From Favolaschia claudopus (taxonomy: Eukaryota > Basidiomycota > Agaricomycetes > Agaricales > Mycenaceae), in NCBI GenBank assembly GCA_037176885.1, contig JAWWNJ010000279.1, positions 1 to 64,000 of the forward strand: a stretch of 64,000 nucleotides of DNA, read 5' to 3'. Positions 1-11,185 of this stretch are shown piece after piece. Every line of letters starts with the position of its first letter. The stretch's first letter is position 1. The notes beneath the pieces were generated by a model. It was not told the DNA's origin. It did not search any database and worked only from the letters and a program-made list of their open reading frames with translations. A program made the position numbers and the translations under genes.

Positions 1-541
1 GTATATTGTACTCATAGTCATAGGGTTGAATACGAATATATTTTGAATATATTCAAATATATTTTGGGTTGCCAAATTTTCAACAAAGTGCTCCAAAAAC
101 AGCTCAAATGAGGGCATACCCTTCTATCCTGCTGCTTTGATGCATTATAGTGCATCTCTAAGGAAGAATCTCCACCCCAACACTGAGATGCAAAGCCAAA
201 TCAAATTGTTGTGATGGTCGGGGTTCACCCGAGATGCCCGTGTAGGCGTCAGAACTGTTGCCGAGCCGTCGGGAGCCCGGGACAACAGTTGTCAGCCGGC
301 CGGACAGGCATTATGTTGATTTTGGCCCTCGGCTCCAGGGGCTGGAACACATTTGATGGCAAAAGTTGTGGTAAAATATATTTGAATACTCTGGGGTCCA
401 TATCGTAGTCATATTCATATCGTATCGTAGTCATATTCTTCCATATTCATATTCACTTCCTCTCCCCGAGCCGTATCGTATTCGTATTCCGTTGAATATA
501 TTCAAAATATATTTTTCGTATTATATTTTTGGCCAGCGCTA
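1..541. mobile_element. AT-rich MITE, copy 1 (left end outside window)
   Basis: This stretch aligns along its whole length with 54976-55526 with scattered substitutions. Its right end reads GGCCAGCGCTA, the inverse of the left end TAGCGCTGGCC seen at 54883 in the complete copy. The body is AT-rich with repeated ATATTCAAATATATTT-like segments near both ends and a GC-richer middle. The short reading frames on both strands are conserved only because the element is repeated; there is no coding signal. Confidence 0.85.
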
Positions 542-1621
542 GAGGGCACAGTAACAATTTCCAAATTAGGTATCTGGCTTGTCACGAAGTTCGGTCCGCT
601 ATCATACGTCCGAGACGCGCTCGCCACCGCTCACTTTGCAACTAACTCGCGTCCCCTCGCGTTATTCGTTGTTACCGTATCTGAGGGGAATCAATCATTG
701 AGTCTGACACACCTTCGCCGCAGTTGGATGAATTTGCAGTTGTGCATGAAAGCTACGGTACTCCATCCATTGCACTGAACTTGGCATTGAATTGTGAGGG
801 TTTGAACAAGTGATGTTGATTCCATAATTGAGTTTCATGTGTGGGCTAGGGTAGTAGAAGCAATAGAGAGTCCATAGAGCGAGCTACACAAGACGCAACT
901 AGTACTCTGAAAGTACGGAGGTACTTCCTTATTGAGCGGATATTGCCCAAACGGGAAGCCGTCATCACGGCGAACGCTCAGATCATTGATCGCTGTCGCT
1001 CCTCAGAGCGGGGGGGTAACAAGTCCATGACTAGCATTCACACAGCATGTTCAATTTTACAAGACGAAGGGGGCTGTTTATCTATCTGATCTTCAAGGTG
1101 ACTCAGCAGTTTTTTCTGGTGCGACTGTTCGTTGACAAATATCGAAATTTCAGGGAGCATGCAACTTCTCACCGATCCTCAGATCATGACTTCGCCGTGA
1201 GTTCAACATTTAATTCCTCGCAATACTGTTATAAACTTGATCTCCCCCTTCCCAGGTTAATTGGCGAAGGTGCGGAGATTTTTGGGGACGGAAACGTTCC
1301 CTCGGCCTTTGACTCCTTCCCCGAAGAACATTGCTGCAACCATATTTGTCGGTGGTTTGAACTTCCCAAATTGGCCGCTTCCGCCAACTCTGATGCTCGC
1401 TCTGTGATTTCTACTCATGGTGGGAGAGATTAGTCTTATTGTATGATTTATGCTGTATGCCTCTCTATGCAATCTATGCTTCAATATGTTCTCACCATTT
1501 ATACCACTCACACATCTATACCACTCACACATCGCTTTTCAATCATTTACGTCGCAGCAATGTCATGTGACAAGTTACCTTGATGTGACCACGGTATGGT
1601 CCTCTGGGTAAGCGCCGGCCA
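542..1621. other. Intergenic, no gene recognised
   Basis: Reading frames exist at 1047-1433 (+) and 1257-1532 (-), but neither shows a recognisable domain, intron borders or a convincing start. I see no repeats with termini here. Confidence 0.4.
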
Positions 1622-2522
1622 TCAAACGAGCGTGGTGCTCCGGCTTTCCATAGTTGAGGGATGTGAGCAGAGAAGCCGCGTCGTACCAAACTTGGTGACA
1701 ACAGCGGTATCAACCTTCTCTGCAATGATCTCCTCAATTGGGCGGTTCGCATCGGCCATCTCAGCGTCAGCGCGTGGTCAGGACAGCCTGCGCGTCTGCT
1801 TCCTTGGTCGTTGCATCTCGGTCAAGACGAGCCGTAAACTCGAAACGGGTGCCTTTCAGCTGCTCCGTGAGAGTGGCTTTGACAGCGGAGACGCACGGTT
1901 GCCAGGCCGCGGTGTCGGGGTCACCAGCAAGAGTAATGATACGCACGCAGTACTCGGTGAGAGTCGCGGCGAACATGTCTGCATTTTTGGCTACGTCGAC
2001 GCGCTCCCTCGCCTTCTCTACCTGGACCGCGTAAACGGTGGTCAAGTAGGTGCTGGTAGACGAGTGAGCGGTGGCAAGATCTTTCTCGGCGGCAGCAAGG
2101 GCTTCCACCACACGGACATCGGTCATGACGTCGAAACCTTGGAGGGTTTTGTGTGGGGGGAACTTCATGTTACCAAGAACAGCTGAAGTGTGCTTGCCGG
2201 TACTCGATGCTGTTGCGTACTTTTCGGTTGCAACGGCTCTCTGGAGATCATGATGGGCCTCCCGAAACTGCGTGACAGCATCGGAGCCCTTCGTTTTCAT
2301 GAAAGCCAAGGAGGTGGGGGGTGGGATGGAGATGCCTTGGTCGGTGCAGTTCTGAATCGAGCGTTCGAAGGCCTTAGTCCATTTCGTAAGGGCTTGCGCG
2401 GCTGGGTTGGACTGAGTGCCATCGGCAGCCTTGGCGGCGGTGGAGACGTCGTCGCCGGTTGTGGTGCGCTTACGCTTGTTGGAGTTGGAGTTATTCGAAG
2501 AGTTCTGGTTGGCGGGAGGCAT
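1622..2522 (-). pseudogene. Unrecognised helical protein, frameshifted near its 3' end
   Basis: The minus frame is open to 1767 and most plausibly starts at the ATG at 2522, after a pyrimidine-rich leader. The protein begins MPPANQ, has an Asn/Ser-rich stretch, a basic KRKR cluster (possible nuclear signal), then about 200 residues rich in Ala, Lys, Glu and Thr that look mainly helical, with no membrane segment. At about 1770-1785 the frame closes with TGA while the neighbouring frame stays coding-like (ADAEMADANRPIEEII) to a stop at 1622, so a one-base shift is likely. A longer frame up to 2660 would add a hydrophobic signal-like leader, but that part reads better as 5' UTR. I do not recognise the family; a gag-like or transposon accessory protein is possible but unsupported. 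Confidence 0.45.
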
Positions 2523-3221
2523 CGAGAAGTATGAATACGAGACGAAGACAAAGCTAAGCAGGTTCGAGCGAGGAAGGGCAGCTGCTGGTCGAGCGAGGAT
2601 TGCCAAGAGTGCTAATGCCAAAAGAGGTGAAGCGATGGTGAGATGGCGAGATGTTGCCAAGTCAGAAGATTGTGGCGGGGACCAAGGTGGGCTCTGTAAA
2701 CAAGGAGAGAACGGCGGGCGAGCGGAGCGAGCCCGTGGACTCAGAATAAAAATTCAACGAGCCGTTATGTCACAAAATAGGAGGGAACCTGTTGGAACAT
2801 TGTGACATTCGTAACAACATGTCACAAATATGTCACCTCCTGTCACCTTGGCATTGCCAATTTCGGGTGTTAATGGTTCCTCAAAGCAAAAAGGGCTGTC
2901 AATGAGGGACAAGAGTAGTTGCATATAGTATCCTCTGGATGCTCAGCACCCATGAAGGTTGGGTCAACATTCGTCTGGAGGGGCCAGAAAGGTACACACA
3001 ATTTCGTTCAGACGGCCCAAAAATTTGGCCAAACCCATTTTGTCGTGGGAAAATTCAGGAAAAATCGTTTTTAGACGTATTCTGGGGTGCTGAATCCGTT
3101 TCTGGACTCAGCTAAGCCCAGAAAATAGCGGTTCGACCGAAAATAAAATTGTTGACTTTGATTGTCCGGAGCTGTATAATCCTATCCTATCTATAATAAA
3201 AGACACTACGGGACCGCAGGT
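2523..3221. other. Intergenic with a GTCAC/GTGAC cluster
   Basis: Upstream of the minus-strand gene that starts at 2522. Between 2766 and 2850 the pentamer GTCAC or its complement occurs about six times (for example TGTCACAAATATGTCACC). It could be a protein-binding array or the degraded end of a transposon. Nothing else is recognised. Confidence 0.35.
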
Positions 3222-4330
3222 CCCGTGATAATTCACGTGAAAAAGCAGGTGACTTTTCACACGCGGTCCCCGGCGCCGCGCGCCGGCGAGTGCAGCGAGC
3301 GGCAGTGCGGCGCCGCGGGCACGGAATCCAGCAAAAAAAACCACGCGGGGCTTGGGGCGGAGCCCCGACAAGCTGTGCACCAGCCGTAGGGAGGGACGCG
3401 AGCGCAGCGAGCCGGCCCTGCCGAAGGCGGGGTGCTTAAGCTTGTACTTGAAAACAGGGCCAGGCCATCAGTCGCGTGACTTTTGACAGAAAATCACGGG
3501 GTCTTTGTCGAGATGTTGAGATCGTACGAGACGTCGCGAGCGGAGCGAGCGCAGCGGGGTTTGGGGCGGCCAGCCCCAACAAGCTGTGTGACCGAACGGA
3601 GGAAGGCCGGCGAGCGCAGCGAGTCGGCCGTGCCGGAGGCAGGGAGCTAAAGCTTGTACATGATCAGGACACGTGAAAAGTAACGTGACTTTGACACGAA
3701 ACCACGGGACCATGTCGAGATGTTGCTGCCGGCTGTCGAGATGTTGCTCCCGGTTCCCACAAACCTTCCCGACGGCGCCGCGCACCGCGAGTGCAACGAG
3801 CGGCAGTGCGGCGTGCACTCGCGGTGCGCGGCGCCGCGGGCACGGAATCCAGCAAAAAAAAAAACATGCGGGGTTTGGGGCGGAGCCCCGACAAGCTGTG
3901 CACCAGCCGTAGGGAGGGACGCGAGCGCAGCGAGCCGGCCCTGCCGAAGGCAGGGTGCTTAAGCTTGTCCTATACTTGAAAAGAGGGCCAGGCCATCAGT
4001 CGCGTGACTTTTGACAGAAAATCACGGGGTCTTTGTCGAGATGTTGAGATCGTGCGAGACGTCGCGAGCGGAGCGAGCGCAGCGGGGTTTGGGGCGGCCA
4101 GCCCCAACAAGCTGTGTGACCGAACGGAGGGAGGTCGGCGAGCGCAGCGAGTCGGCCGTGCCGGAGGCAGGGAGCTAAAGCTTGTCCTATACATGAAAAG
4201 AAGAAGAGCACAGCTTCAGCTCCAGGAAAGGGAATTTTACCCCGTGACTTTCTGTCAAAGCCTGAGAATCCCCGCGGCGACGCGCGCCGGCGAGTGCAGC
4301 GAGCGGCAGTGCGGCGCCGTCGGCGTTGAA
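3222..4330. repeat. GC-rich palindromic repeat array, about 528-bp period
   Basis: Two alternating blocks recur. Block one contains CGAGTGCAGCGAGCGGCAG, a poly-A run and GGGGCGGAGCCCCGACAAGC (3285-3440, 3790-3960, partial 4285-4330). Block two contains GAGATGTTGAGATCGT and GAGCGGAGCGAGCGCAGCGG (3469-3660, 3997-4190). The two block-two copies are almost identical and 528 bp apart. Many units are self-complementary, such as the segments around CCGGCCCTGCCGAAGGCAGG, and could form hairpins. Reading frames on both strands simply repeat with the units and are not genes. Confidence 0.8.
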
Positions 4331-4437
4331 AGCAGCAAGTGAGTGCAGGTCAAACATTTGAAGGGTCCTGAGTGGCGAAGGCATGGGTCCCACAGCTCGT
4401 TTAATTAGTTTGACAAATGGGTAGTTACTGTAGCCTT

Positions 4438-4583
4438 CTGTATGACTGAAACGTAACGCGTAACGGAGGCCTGTTTCTGCTGACAAATCACCCATATATG
4501 GTAAGGCACCTTCCTTAAAAGGTTTGTAAGCTGTTTCAGCCGTTTCAGCCTGTACCGGTCCAAAATTGGTTTCAGTCATACAG
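4438..4583. mobile_element. Short MITE, TIR CTGTATGACTGAAAC
   Basis: A 146-bp segment bounded by a perfect 15-bp inverted repeat, CTGTATGACTGAAAC at the left and its complement at 4569-4583. Internal GTTTCAGCC/GTTTCAG motifs repeat the terminal sequence. There is no coding potential. The palindrome at 12634-12682 carries the same GACTGAAACG core, so this is a dispersed family. Confidence 0.65.
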
Positions 4584-5574
4584 AGCACTACAGTATTCTA
4601 ATATTTTATACACAAAACAATTTCCTGTCTATCATCTCTCGATGGTTATTTGGAATTCAAGAGACAGAACATGGCTTTATTTGACAGTGCTTGCACAGAA
4701 TTCTCCTAGCAAAAATTTCCCACACATCGGCAATTGCCGCCTTCGTGCTGGCAGTGTGCTGGCGGATACTCGGAGTCCTCGGACTCGGTTCTCCGATCAC
4801 CAGAGAGTACAATCTTGTACAGTGCCAAGCATCACATCACGTGGCAGGGGACGGCATCCAAAGTTAAACTCGATACTACATTATGCCGTCATCACCATTC
4901 AACTTAAAAACAGTGTAGAACGTCTCTATGGATGTGTAGCAACTCATCTTGTGCTTTGCAAGGCAATTGAACAAGTTTTTGTGTTTTCACCTCCGAAAAA
5001 GTTAAACAAACCCTAATGATGGTTGATGCCATCATCAAATTCCCATATCGGTTAGGGTTAAGATCACGTGTTTCCCGGACTTTGCCGTGCCAGCATTGGG
5101 CGGATCACCCAGGTAAGTCAGAACAGACTCCGCTACACTCGGCTACCACTTTTTCGGGTATATCCCACGACCCACCCCTCCCCAGAAAAGGCAATGATCA
5201 TCAGTTGCCATCAACCATCACCTCAAGCGAATCTTCCTTTCTACGATGTTTTCGCGCCCGCTGTGCCTGCCAGTGGGTAGAATGTTTTCAGGGTAGTCCT
5301 ACTACCCTACTATGACCCTTCTTGCTGCGTTTTCAGCAAGAAATTCAACACACCCAGGCACTAGATAATTTTATTATTAGGACGACTATACAAAGAAACG
5401 AAAAAACTGCGAATAACCTTGCTGAGGGTCAGCAAATGTTACTTCCCTCAGTTACCACTGCACATTTTGCTTCAGACCCGGTTTTCCTACAAATATACCG
5501 CGAGTTGGAAGAGATCAGTTGGAGATCGCTGATCTCGCTTATGCCGACATCAAATTGACAGATCCAGAGATCGC
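4584..5574. other. No supported gene
   Basis: Frames at 4642-5016, 5016-5315 and 5322-5558 (+) lack domain similarity. The last few hundred bases may be the decayed N-terminal part of the hAT gene that follows, but I cannot establish a frame. Confidence 0.35.
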
Positions 5575-6954
5575 TCCACATTCAATGAGTATCAGGAGCG
5601 GATGCACGTCGAACCCGAGGAATCTCAGGTGAGTATCACATCCACTGTGGTCGCATAACCCCCTGACTTTCCCATAGTTGGTTCACAAGGTTTCAATGGG
5701 AAATTCACCGGAAAACTCTGTGAATTCCACTATGGAGTTGTGAATTTCACGGAGATATTTTCACTGGGTCCAACTATGTGAGTGGGACATTCCATGGTGT
5801 TAATTCACATGGTTTGGGAATGATATCCACCTCATATTCCAATGAAAACTCTTTCACTGTGTTGGATTCCCTTCCAATACTCCCGGAAGTCACTTGAAAA
5901 ATACGTGAAAACACAGTGGAAACTGCATGAAAAATCTACTACGTAGTACCCCTCGCTTTGACCAGTGTCAACATATCAACATATACAAGTATTAGTCTTA
6001 TCTCTTTTGTACGGAAGTACTTACTGAACAAGTACAACAAGTCTTTACTAACGATTACTAAGTTACGGTACTCAAAGTATGTAAGTTGACTATATTACTG
6101 TATTAGGAACACAACCAGTATTGGTGACCAGAGCCATGTACCGTGTTCGAGGCAACTTGAACTCCATGAATTTCACGAGGTTTACGGGTGAATTTCCAAG
6201 AGTTGCCAGGAAGCGAGGAATGAACTTTCTGAGCATGCATTCATTCGATTTTTGGGTGAAATTCACGTACTTCATATTGCGGACTCTAATTATGTGAATC
6301 GGGTACGTGAAGTCACAACCCCATGAATCTGAATTCACTAGATAAACCCGTGAATTGTGGAATTCATGGTCCGGCTATGGGAAATTCATGGGGTTCTGCG
6401 ACCACAGTGATCATTCTTTGCTTACCGCCAATGATTTTCTTCTAGTCCAACGAAATTCAACCACCGTTGCCCAACAACAGCATCATCAACTTCGGCACCT
6501 TTCAGAATGTCGGTGCCGTCGATGAAGATGCTCGCGATGAGCTCGCTGACTACCTCGCCGCTCCCCGTGCACACACTGACAACGCAATGAAGTGGTGGTG
6601 GAATCACCGCCGCGAGTATCCTGTGCTCTCGCAGCTCGCGTTAGATTACTTGAGCATTCCTTGTAAGTTTTATTCTTATTTGTGCTGCTTCGATATTCTT
6701 AATGCTTTACAGCTACCTCTGTTGCTGTCGAACGGGTTTTCTCTCAGGGTCGCCGCCTCTTGGACTTCACTCGCAATCGTATGTCCGCTGCTTCCTTTCG
6801 TCGTCAGATGTGTTTGGGATCTTGGGGTCGTAACAATTTGATTCGGATTAAGGATTTGATCGACGCTTGCACTCCCAAGAAGCGTAAACGGGTGGAGACG
6901 GAGGACGAGGATGTTAAGGTAGGCGTCAGTCACTTACAACGAGCGGTCACATGA
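5575..6954 (+). pseudogene. hAT transposase, C-terminal part (fragment 1)
   Basis: A cut-and-paste DNA transposase remnant. Three exons can be followed: 5575-5628, 6446-6662 and 6713-6954. The intron 6663-6712 (50 bp) has GTAAGT..TTTACAG borders. The first intron, 5629-6445, contains a whole MITE (5643-6409); without it and one target copy it is 47 bp. The product shows the hAT dimerisation region: a Trp-rich KWWWNHRREYP, LALDYLSIP, then TSVAVERVFSQGRRLL, R..M and MCLGSWGR, and ends in a basic PKKRKR tail. The N-terminal zinc finger and the RNase H-like catalytic core are not visible upstream, so it is a 5'-truncated relic. Coding is consistent across introns, so decay may be fairly recent. 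Confidence 0.8.
5643..6409. mobile_element. CACTA-type MITE (CACTG termini, 3-bp duplication ATC)
   Basis: Bounded by CACTGTGGTCGCATAACCCC and its approximate inverse ending ACCACAGTG. The flanks are ATC at 5640-5642 and 6410-6412. CACTG ends with a 3-bp duplication are typical of the CACTA/EnSpm superfamily. The 767-bp body is full of GAATTTCAC/GTGAATT segments and has no transposase. It sits inside an intron of the hAT gene. A degraded relative is at 12440-12626. Confidence 0.8.
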
Positions 6955-7059
6955 CGTGTCGCGTCACGCGTCACGCGGCAAAAATTTCGACACGAAAACA
7001 ACACCTGCTGGATTTAGCTCAATTTCAACGATTTCGAGGTTCAAAAAATTTTGGTGATT

Positions 7060-7261
7060 AGAGACTTTGCGGAAGCCACCGGCGGCTATTTGTGGCTCTT
7101 CGTGTGCAATAGTTTTTTTGAGCCTCCCGCTCGAGTTAAGTAGCCACCCTAGCATCCCGTGAATAGGTAGTACAAATAGTGGCTAATCCACCCAGAGGCT
7201 GTCATCCGGTCCCGAGAAAAATTAGCCACCAATAGCCACCAGTGGCTACCGCAAAGTCTCT
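7060..7261. mobile_element. MITE, TIR AGAGACTTTGCGG, 3-bp duplication ATT
   Basis: A 202-bp element with imperfect terminal inverted repeats of about 30 bp (AGAGACTTTGCGGAAGCCAC at the left). ATT flanks both ends (7057-7059, 7262-7264). A 440-bp relative at 32637-33076 has the same termini and also a 3-bp flank duplication (AAT). Non-coding. The 3-bp duplication suggests a PIF/Harbinger- or CACTA-like mobiliser. Confidence 0.75.
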
Positions 7262-7264
7262 ATT

Positions 7265-7708
7265 ATGTAATCATAACTGGAGATAGGAATATGTTTTCTG
7301 AAATTTCTCTAGTCACCGTTGTATGATGTCCCAAGATGTTGCGCACAGTTCACGGTATAGTGTGTATGCTGTTGTGCTGGTGGGTTACCGGTAATTGATG
7401 GGATCCTACCCTATATGGTGCGTGAGAGCATTACATAAGCGGCAAATTTCGCCATCGTCCCGAACCAAGATGGCTCCAATCGCCGAAAAACTCATTTCTA
7501 CATCCAAAAAAAATGGGTCGGAAGAATGTTCTACTGCTCCATCATAAGACAGTATCTTTTGAATTCTGAGACCAGGGATGTCTTGCATTTGCTCAAATAC
7601 ACCATTTCTAGGTCCCACTTTTTACTCTAATGTTTTGTGGCCAGTGCTTAATGGCTGTCACACTTTGGTCATGGGTTGAGTGGATGCTGGTGAACCAAAG
7701 ATATCTCG
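7265..7708. other. No supported gene
   Basis: Lies between two hAT remnants. The minus frames at 7406-7618 and 7608-7808 show no domain. It may include decayed hAT sequence. Confidence 0.35.
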
Positions 7709-8113
7709 GAGCTGGATCCACGGGCAGAATTGAAGGCTTACCTCGATGCGCCGCTGCAAAATGTCCATGACATTGTGAAGTGGTGGGGTGTACGTCTATT
7801 GCTTCCAAATTTACCGTTGAATTTGGCTGATACTAAGTTGCACCTTTAGCACCACGCATCTCAGTACCCCACTCTGGCTCGAATTGCTCGCGACTACCTT
7901 GCTATTCAAGGCTCAGCAACCGCTTCTGAACGCGCATTTTCTAACGGTTCATTCACCAGCACCCCCCACCGCAATCGGCTTGCACCCGACATGTTCGAGG
8001 CACTGCAGTTGTTGAAGAGCGCATACCGTAACGGGCATGTGAGCGCCGCGGAGGAAGCACGGAAGCGAGTTGTCGAGGCGCTGGATCTTTTAGACGAGGA
8101 TGTTAAAAATTAG
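7709..8113 (+). pseudogene. hAT transposase, C-terminal part (fragment 2)
   Basis: A second, divergent hAT dimerisation region. Exon one (7709-7789) ends KWWG; the intron 7790-7849 (60 bp, GTACGT..CCTTTAG) is in phase 0; exon two (7850-8113) encodes SQYPTLARIARDYLAIQ, then the SATASERAFSNG core, an R-L-A-P-D segment and a leucine-rich end that stops at TAG 8111-8113. The order WW - YP.L...A.DYL.I - S..SERAFS is characteristic of hAT C-termini. It is not a copy of fragment 1, because the residues differ at most positions. The catalytic part is absent upstream. Confidence 0.75.
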
Positions 8114-8154
8114 TTACCTTACTACTGATGTACTTGCTCGTCGAGTAGCGCTCA

Positions 8155-8335
8155 AAAAAATTCAGGTTCGTTTGGGTTCGAACCTCTACTGAACCTGAAC
8201 CGAACCCTTCCCGCACCGAACCCAGGTTCGGTGCGAGGTTCGGGAGCCTGGGTCGAACCGAACCCCAGGTGCGGTTCGGGGTTCGGATTTTTTGGCAAAA
8301 AACCGAACCTAACCGAACCCCGGCAACACTAACAT
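8155..8335. repeat. GGTTCGG/CCGAACC low-complexity palindromic tract
   Basis: About a dozen GGTTCGG or CCGAACC units in both orientations, just after the hAT stop codon. Such subterminal motif clusters often sit inside hAT termini, where transposase binds; that role here is inferred. A loosely similar GGGTCGGG/CCCGACCC tract is at 17130-17185. Confidence 0.6.
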
Positions 8336-8535
8336 TGTTGATGTTCGCCCCTCGGGAAACGGTCAAGTGAATTGACGGATGGACTTAGTGTTTAGAGGCA
8401 ATGCCCACATCAAGGCGCGAGCCACTGAAACCCATCCTCAATAATCATGACAGGACAAGGACCTCGATGTGTTTAAAGATTGATCAAATTATACTCGGAA
8501 TAGCGGCACGTAAAGAGCAAATCCAGAGTCGGTTG

Positions 8536-11185
8536 TCAAGTTGTTTCCATAGATTTTTTGACTTTTGCAAGCTGATGACCTATGTTCGAAGAGGGGAATG
8601 AATGATATGCGTACACGGCTTCCACCAGATAAGCAGAGGACTTACCCATCAGCAAGCTTTCCTGCGCAAAGAAGCTCAACACCTTGAGCCCGGCGTTGAG
8701 ATCAGCGAGAATCTCCTTTTCGCGCTCTTGCTGAGATACCGCCTGCAGTGGACACAAACCCTGTGCTAACGCGGCACGAACCCTTCGGAGCTCATCAATG
8801 AAGACGTTGCAGGCCGTCATCCACAATGTCTGACGTCGATCAAAGGACAATCAACCGTTCAGCAAAAACGCGAATTGAATAACGTACCCCCATCATGGGA
8901 TTCAGGTGCCCCAGCTCCTGCGGATTTGCACCCCCAAAACGGAAGCGAAGCAGCTCTGCCTCGACATCGTGTCGGACTCAAATATACTATGTAGCTCGAT
9001 CGTGGCGGCATTGAGCAACGAATTGGTGAACAGTATTGTCCTGGTGGAGCTCTGGCCTTGGGGCTGTGCGATGTCTAGCAGTTCGGCGCGCAAGGAGTTG
9101 GTAAGCCGTTCTACGACGCCAAATGCGGTCCACCAAGGCTGAACTTCGCCTAGTACGGTTTAGAAGCCCATGGAAAAGCAGGACATGGCTAATACACGAA
9201 CCGGGTCGATATTGGCCATGCATGTACACCGCTGTATGGAACAATATAGCCGCCTTGACATTCATGGCAGCGACAGAGGATGAGCGCTCCGCGAAAACAT
9301 TTCCTGCATCCAAAAAACTGCAGACGGTGGAGTCTCCATGGATGTCGGGTGTTACTCGGTGTGACCAAAAGTAACCGGAATCGGAAATTGCGTGTTTTCA
9401 ACCAAATTTTGTGGGTGACTGCTGGGCAAACTGACCCCATCGGCAGTCTATAAGCGTATACCATTGCATACAAGGCAGGCAAAAGGTTGCATGGTCTCTT
9501 TGTCCTATTGTTACACATTCTTTTTATGTATGCTTTGAGGCGGGAAATTGTTGTGCCGAGTTGCCTCCCTCTCTGAACAACGGGAAACACCTCCCAACCT
9601 TAAATATTGGATCTATAGACTATTGGGATACTAAGCACCTTTCTGAGGTACTTACTGGCTCGAAACTCCGGCATCTCCCCTTCAGACAGCGCAAATATTT
9701 CCAAATTGGTCCACTTTCAAAGATTAAATCACCAACTCAAAACAAAACATTGCATGCCATGCCCATATCATGGAAGTCGTAGAAAAGATGATTTTAAAGT
9801 GCCCTGTATTACTTGGAGTTGTTTGAGTTTTGAAATTCCGCTCTAAAAAGCCAAATTCCGGTTACTTTTGGTCACACCGAGTAGGATTCCCTGAGCGAGA
9901 AAAAAAAAGAAAAGAATAAAAGAGAACGGTGTCAGGTCGCGCATCCGTTTCTAAACAAAGGAGTCATACATGCGCGTAATCCTTCACTTCAAGGGGCCAC
10001 GGCGTGTCTATAGGCATTCCAGCCGTTTCAAACACGCCACAAATGCGTGAACGCGGCTCGAGTGCCACTGTCAGATTTTTCTGCAACATGTAAACGGTCC
10101 AAAAGCCATTTATCCGCTCGCCCTCCTCGACCAAGTCTGCCGACGCCTGAAGCCGAGTCTCCTGGTCATTTTCCTCCTGTATTTTGACGATAGGTGCGTC
10201 CGGATGGTTTAGAGACCGGATTACATGAAGACCCGCACCAAGTGTGAGTGCAACGGCTGTTGCGGTGTGCGCGCGGGCCTCCAGAAAATGGCCTGTGCGA
10301 AAAGAATAGTACGCGAGGAGCACTTGGGTCTGAATGGTGTGTATGAAGGTTTCTGGAGTCAGTTCCGCATCAACGGTTTGGAGAGTTATTTGCTTGAAGT
10401 CAAGCTCCCGCTGCCGATCGGAGGAAAGGTGAGCACCCCACATGTAGAGTGCGTTGAAGAGGGCCGACGATTTGTGAGCGGGCTGGGTTAGGCGGTCCCA
10501 GCTCAGGAAGAAGCCAAACTGGAAAGCATGCGGTCGGAATATTTGCAATCTACATTCGTGTCACTACGTGATGGGACGGGACCGAAAATGGATTGAATAC
10601 ATACAAGGTTTCATGAATCTTCTGCTCCGAAGTTTTTGATTCCAGAGCAGCGATAGATCGGGAACCGTAAATACCCAGCGGACTATTTCCAGGGCCATTC
10701 CCAAGCAATGGTCTCGTGCTAGACGGCCTAGAAGGCGACGATAAGGGTGATAAGATGAAGCCATGCGATTCCGGGGACGAATAATCAGTCGGCCAGAGCA
10801 CTTGGAGAACCTGATATGGTGCATCGAGCAGTGATCTAGACGACGATCCAGCGTACGACGGCGACAACTGCGGCGGAAATTGAGGCCCATATGGGTCATA
10901 CAATCTGACAGGAGGCGTGGAGCTCTCTGGATGCTCCAGCTCGTATAGGCGAGCTTCGAGACGGCTCACGGTGTCTTCTAGAGCCTTTGTGCGCGACCTG
11001 GGTGGACCGTCTGAATATTCACAGTCGTCATGCCTGGGGCCTTTCCGGCATGTCCCACAGACCGGCTTTATACCGTCGCATTTCTAGTGCTATCACAGTT
11101 AGTCGATCAGCATGTCCACATCGTCACTCACGATTTTCAGAGATCTGCATTGCTTACAAGCTTTCCCTCTCTTGAGTTTGGACAT
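8536..11185 (-). pseudogene. Zn2Cys6 fungal transcription factor, disrupted
   Basis: A nuclear DNA-binding regulator. Exons that can be followed on the minus strand: 11185-11132, 11083-10605, 10549-9970, 9890-9202, 9149-8888, 8829-8646, 8579-8536, separated by introns of about 48-79 bp. Exon 1 starts MSKLKRGKACKQC; across intron 1 the Cys spacing is C-X2-C-X6-C-X6-C-X2-C-X8-C, the binuclear zinc cluster. A short coiled linker follows (TVSRLEARLYELE), then a Ser/Pro-rich stretch and a helical middle region with FFLSWDRL, FNALYMWGAHLS and ERINGFWTVYMLQKN, as in the fungal transcription factor domain. A 526-bp MITE (9356-9881) interrupts exon 4 a few codons after its acceptor. Exon 5 also needs a one-base frame change to reach its NPMMG end. 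Both indicate loss of function. Target genes cannot be inferred. Confidence 0.8.
9356..9881. mobile_element. Tc1/mariner-like MITE in the regulator gene
   Basis: Terminal inverted repeats of about 26 bp (CTCGGTGTGACCAAAAGTAA at the left, its complement at the right end) with TA at 9354-9355 and 9882-9883. The body is AT-rich and non-coding. Its termini resemble those at 16791 and 33897/34714 (CTCG..TGA..AAAGTAACCGGAAAT), so it belongs to a dispersed group. Confidence 0.85.

Noticed and set aside
211..408. Small protein conserved between 211-408 and 55185-55706
   Set aside because: Both lie in copies of the same MITE; changes are not concentrated at third codon positions and the downstream extents differ.
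2523..2660. Signal peptide on the 1767-2660 minus frame
   Set aside because: The extension is pyrimidine-rich leader-like sequence, and the protein after the internal ATG is polar with a nuclear-type basic cluster.
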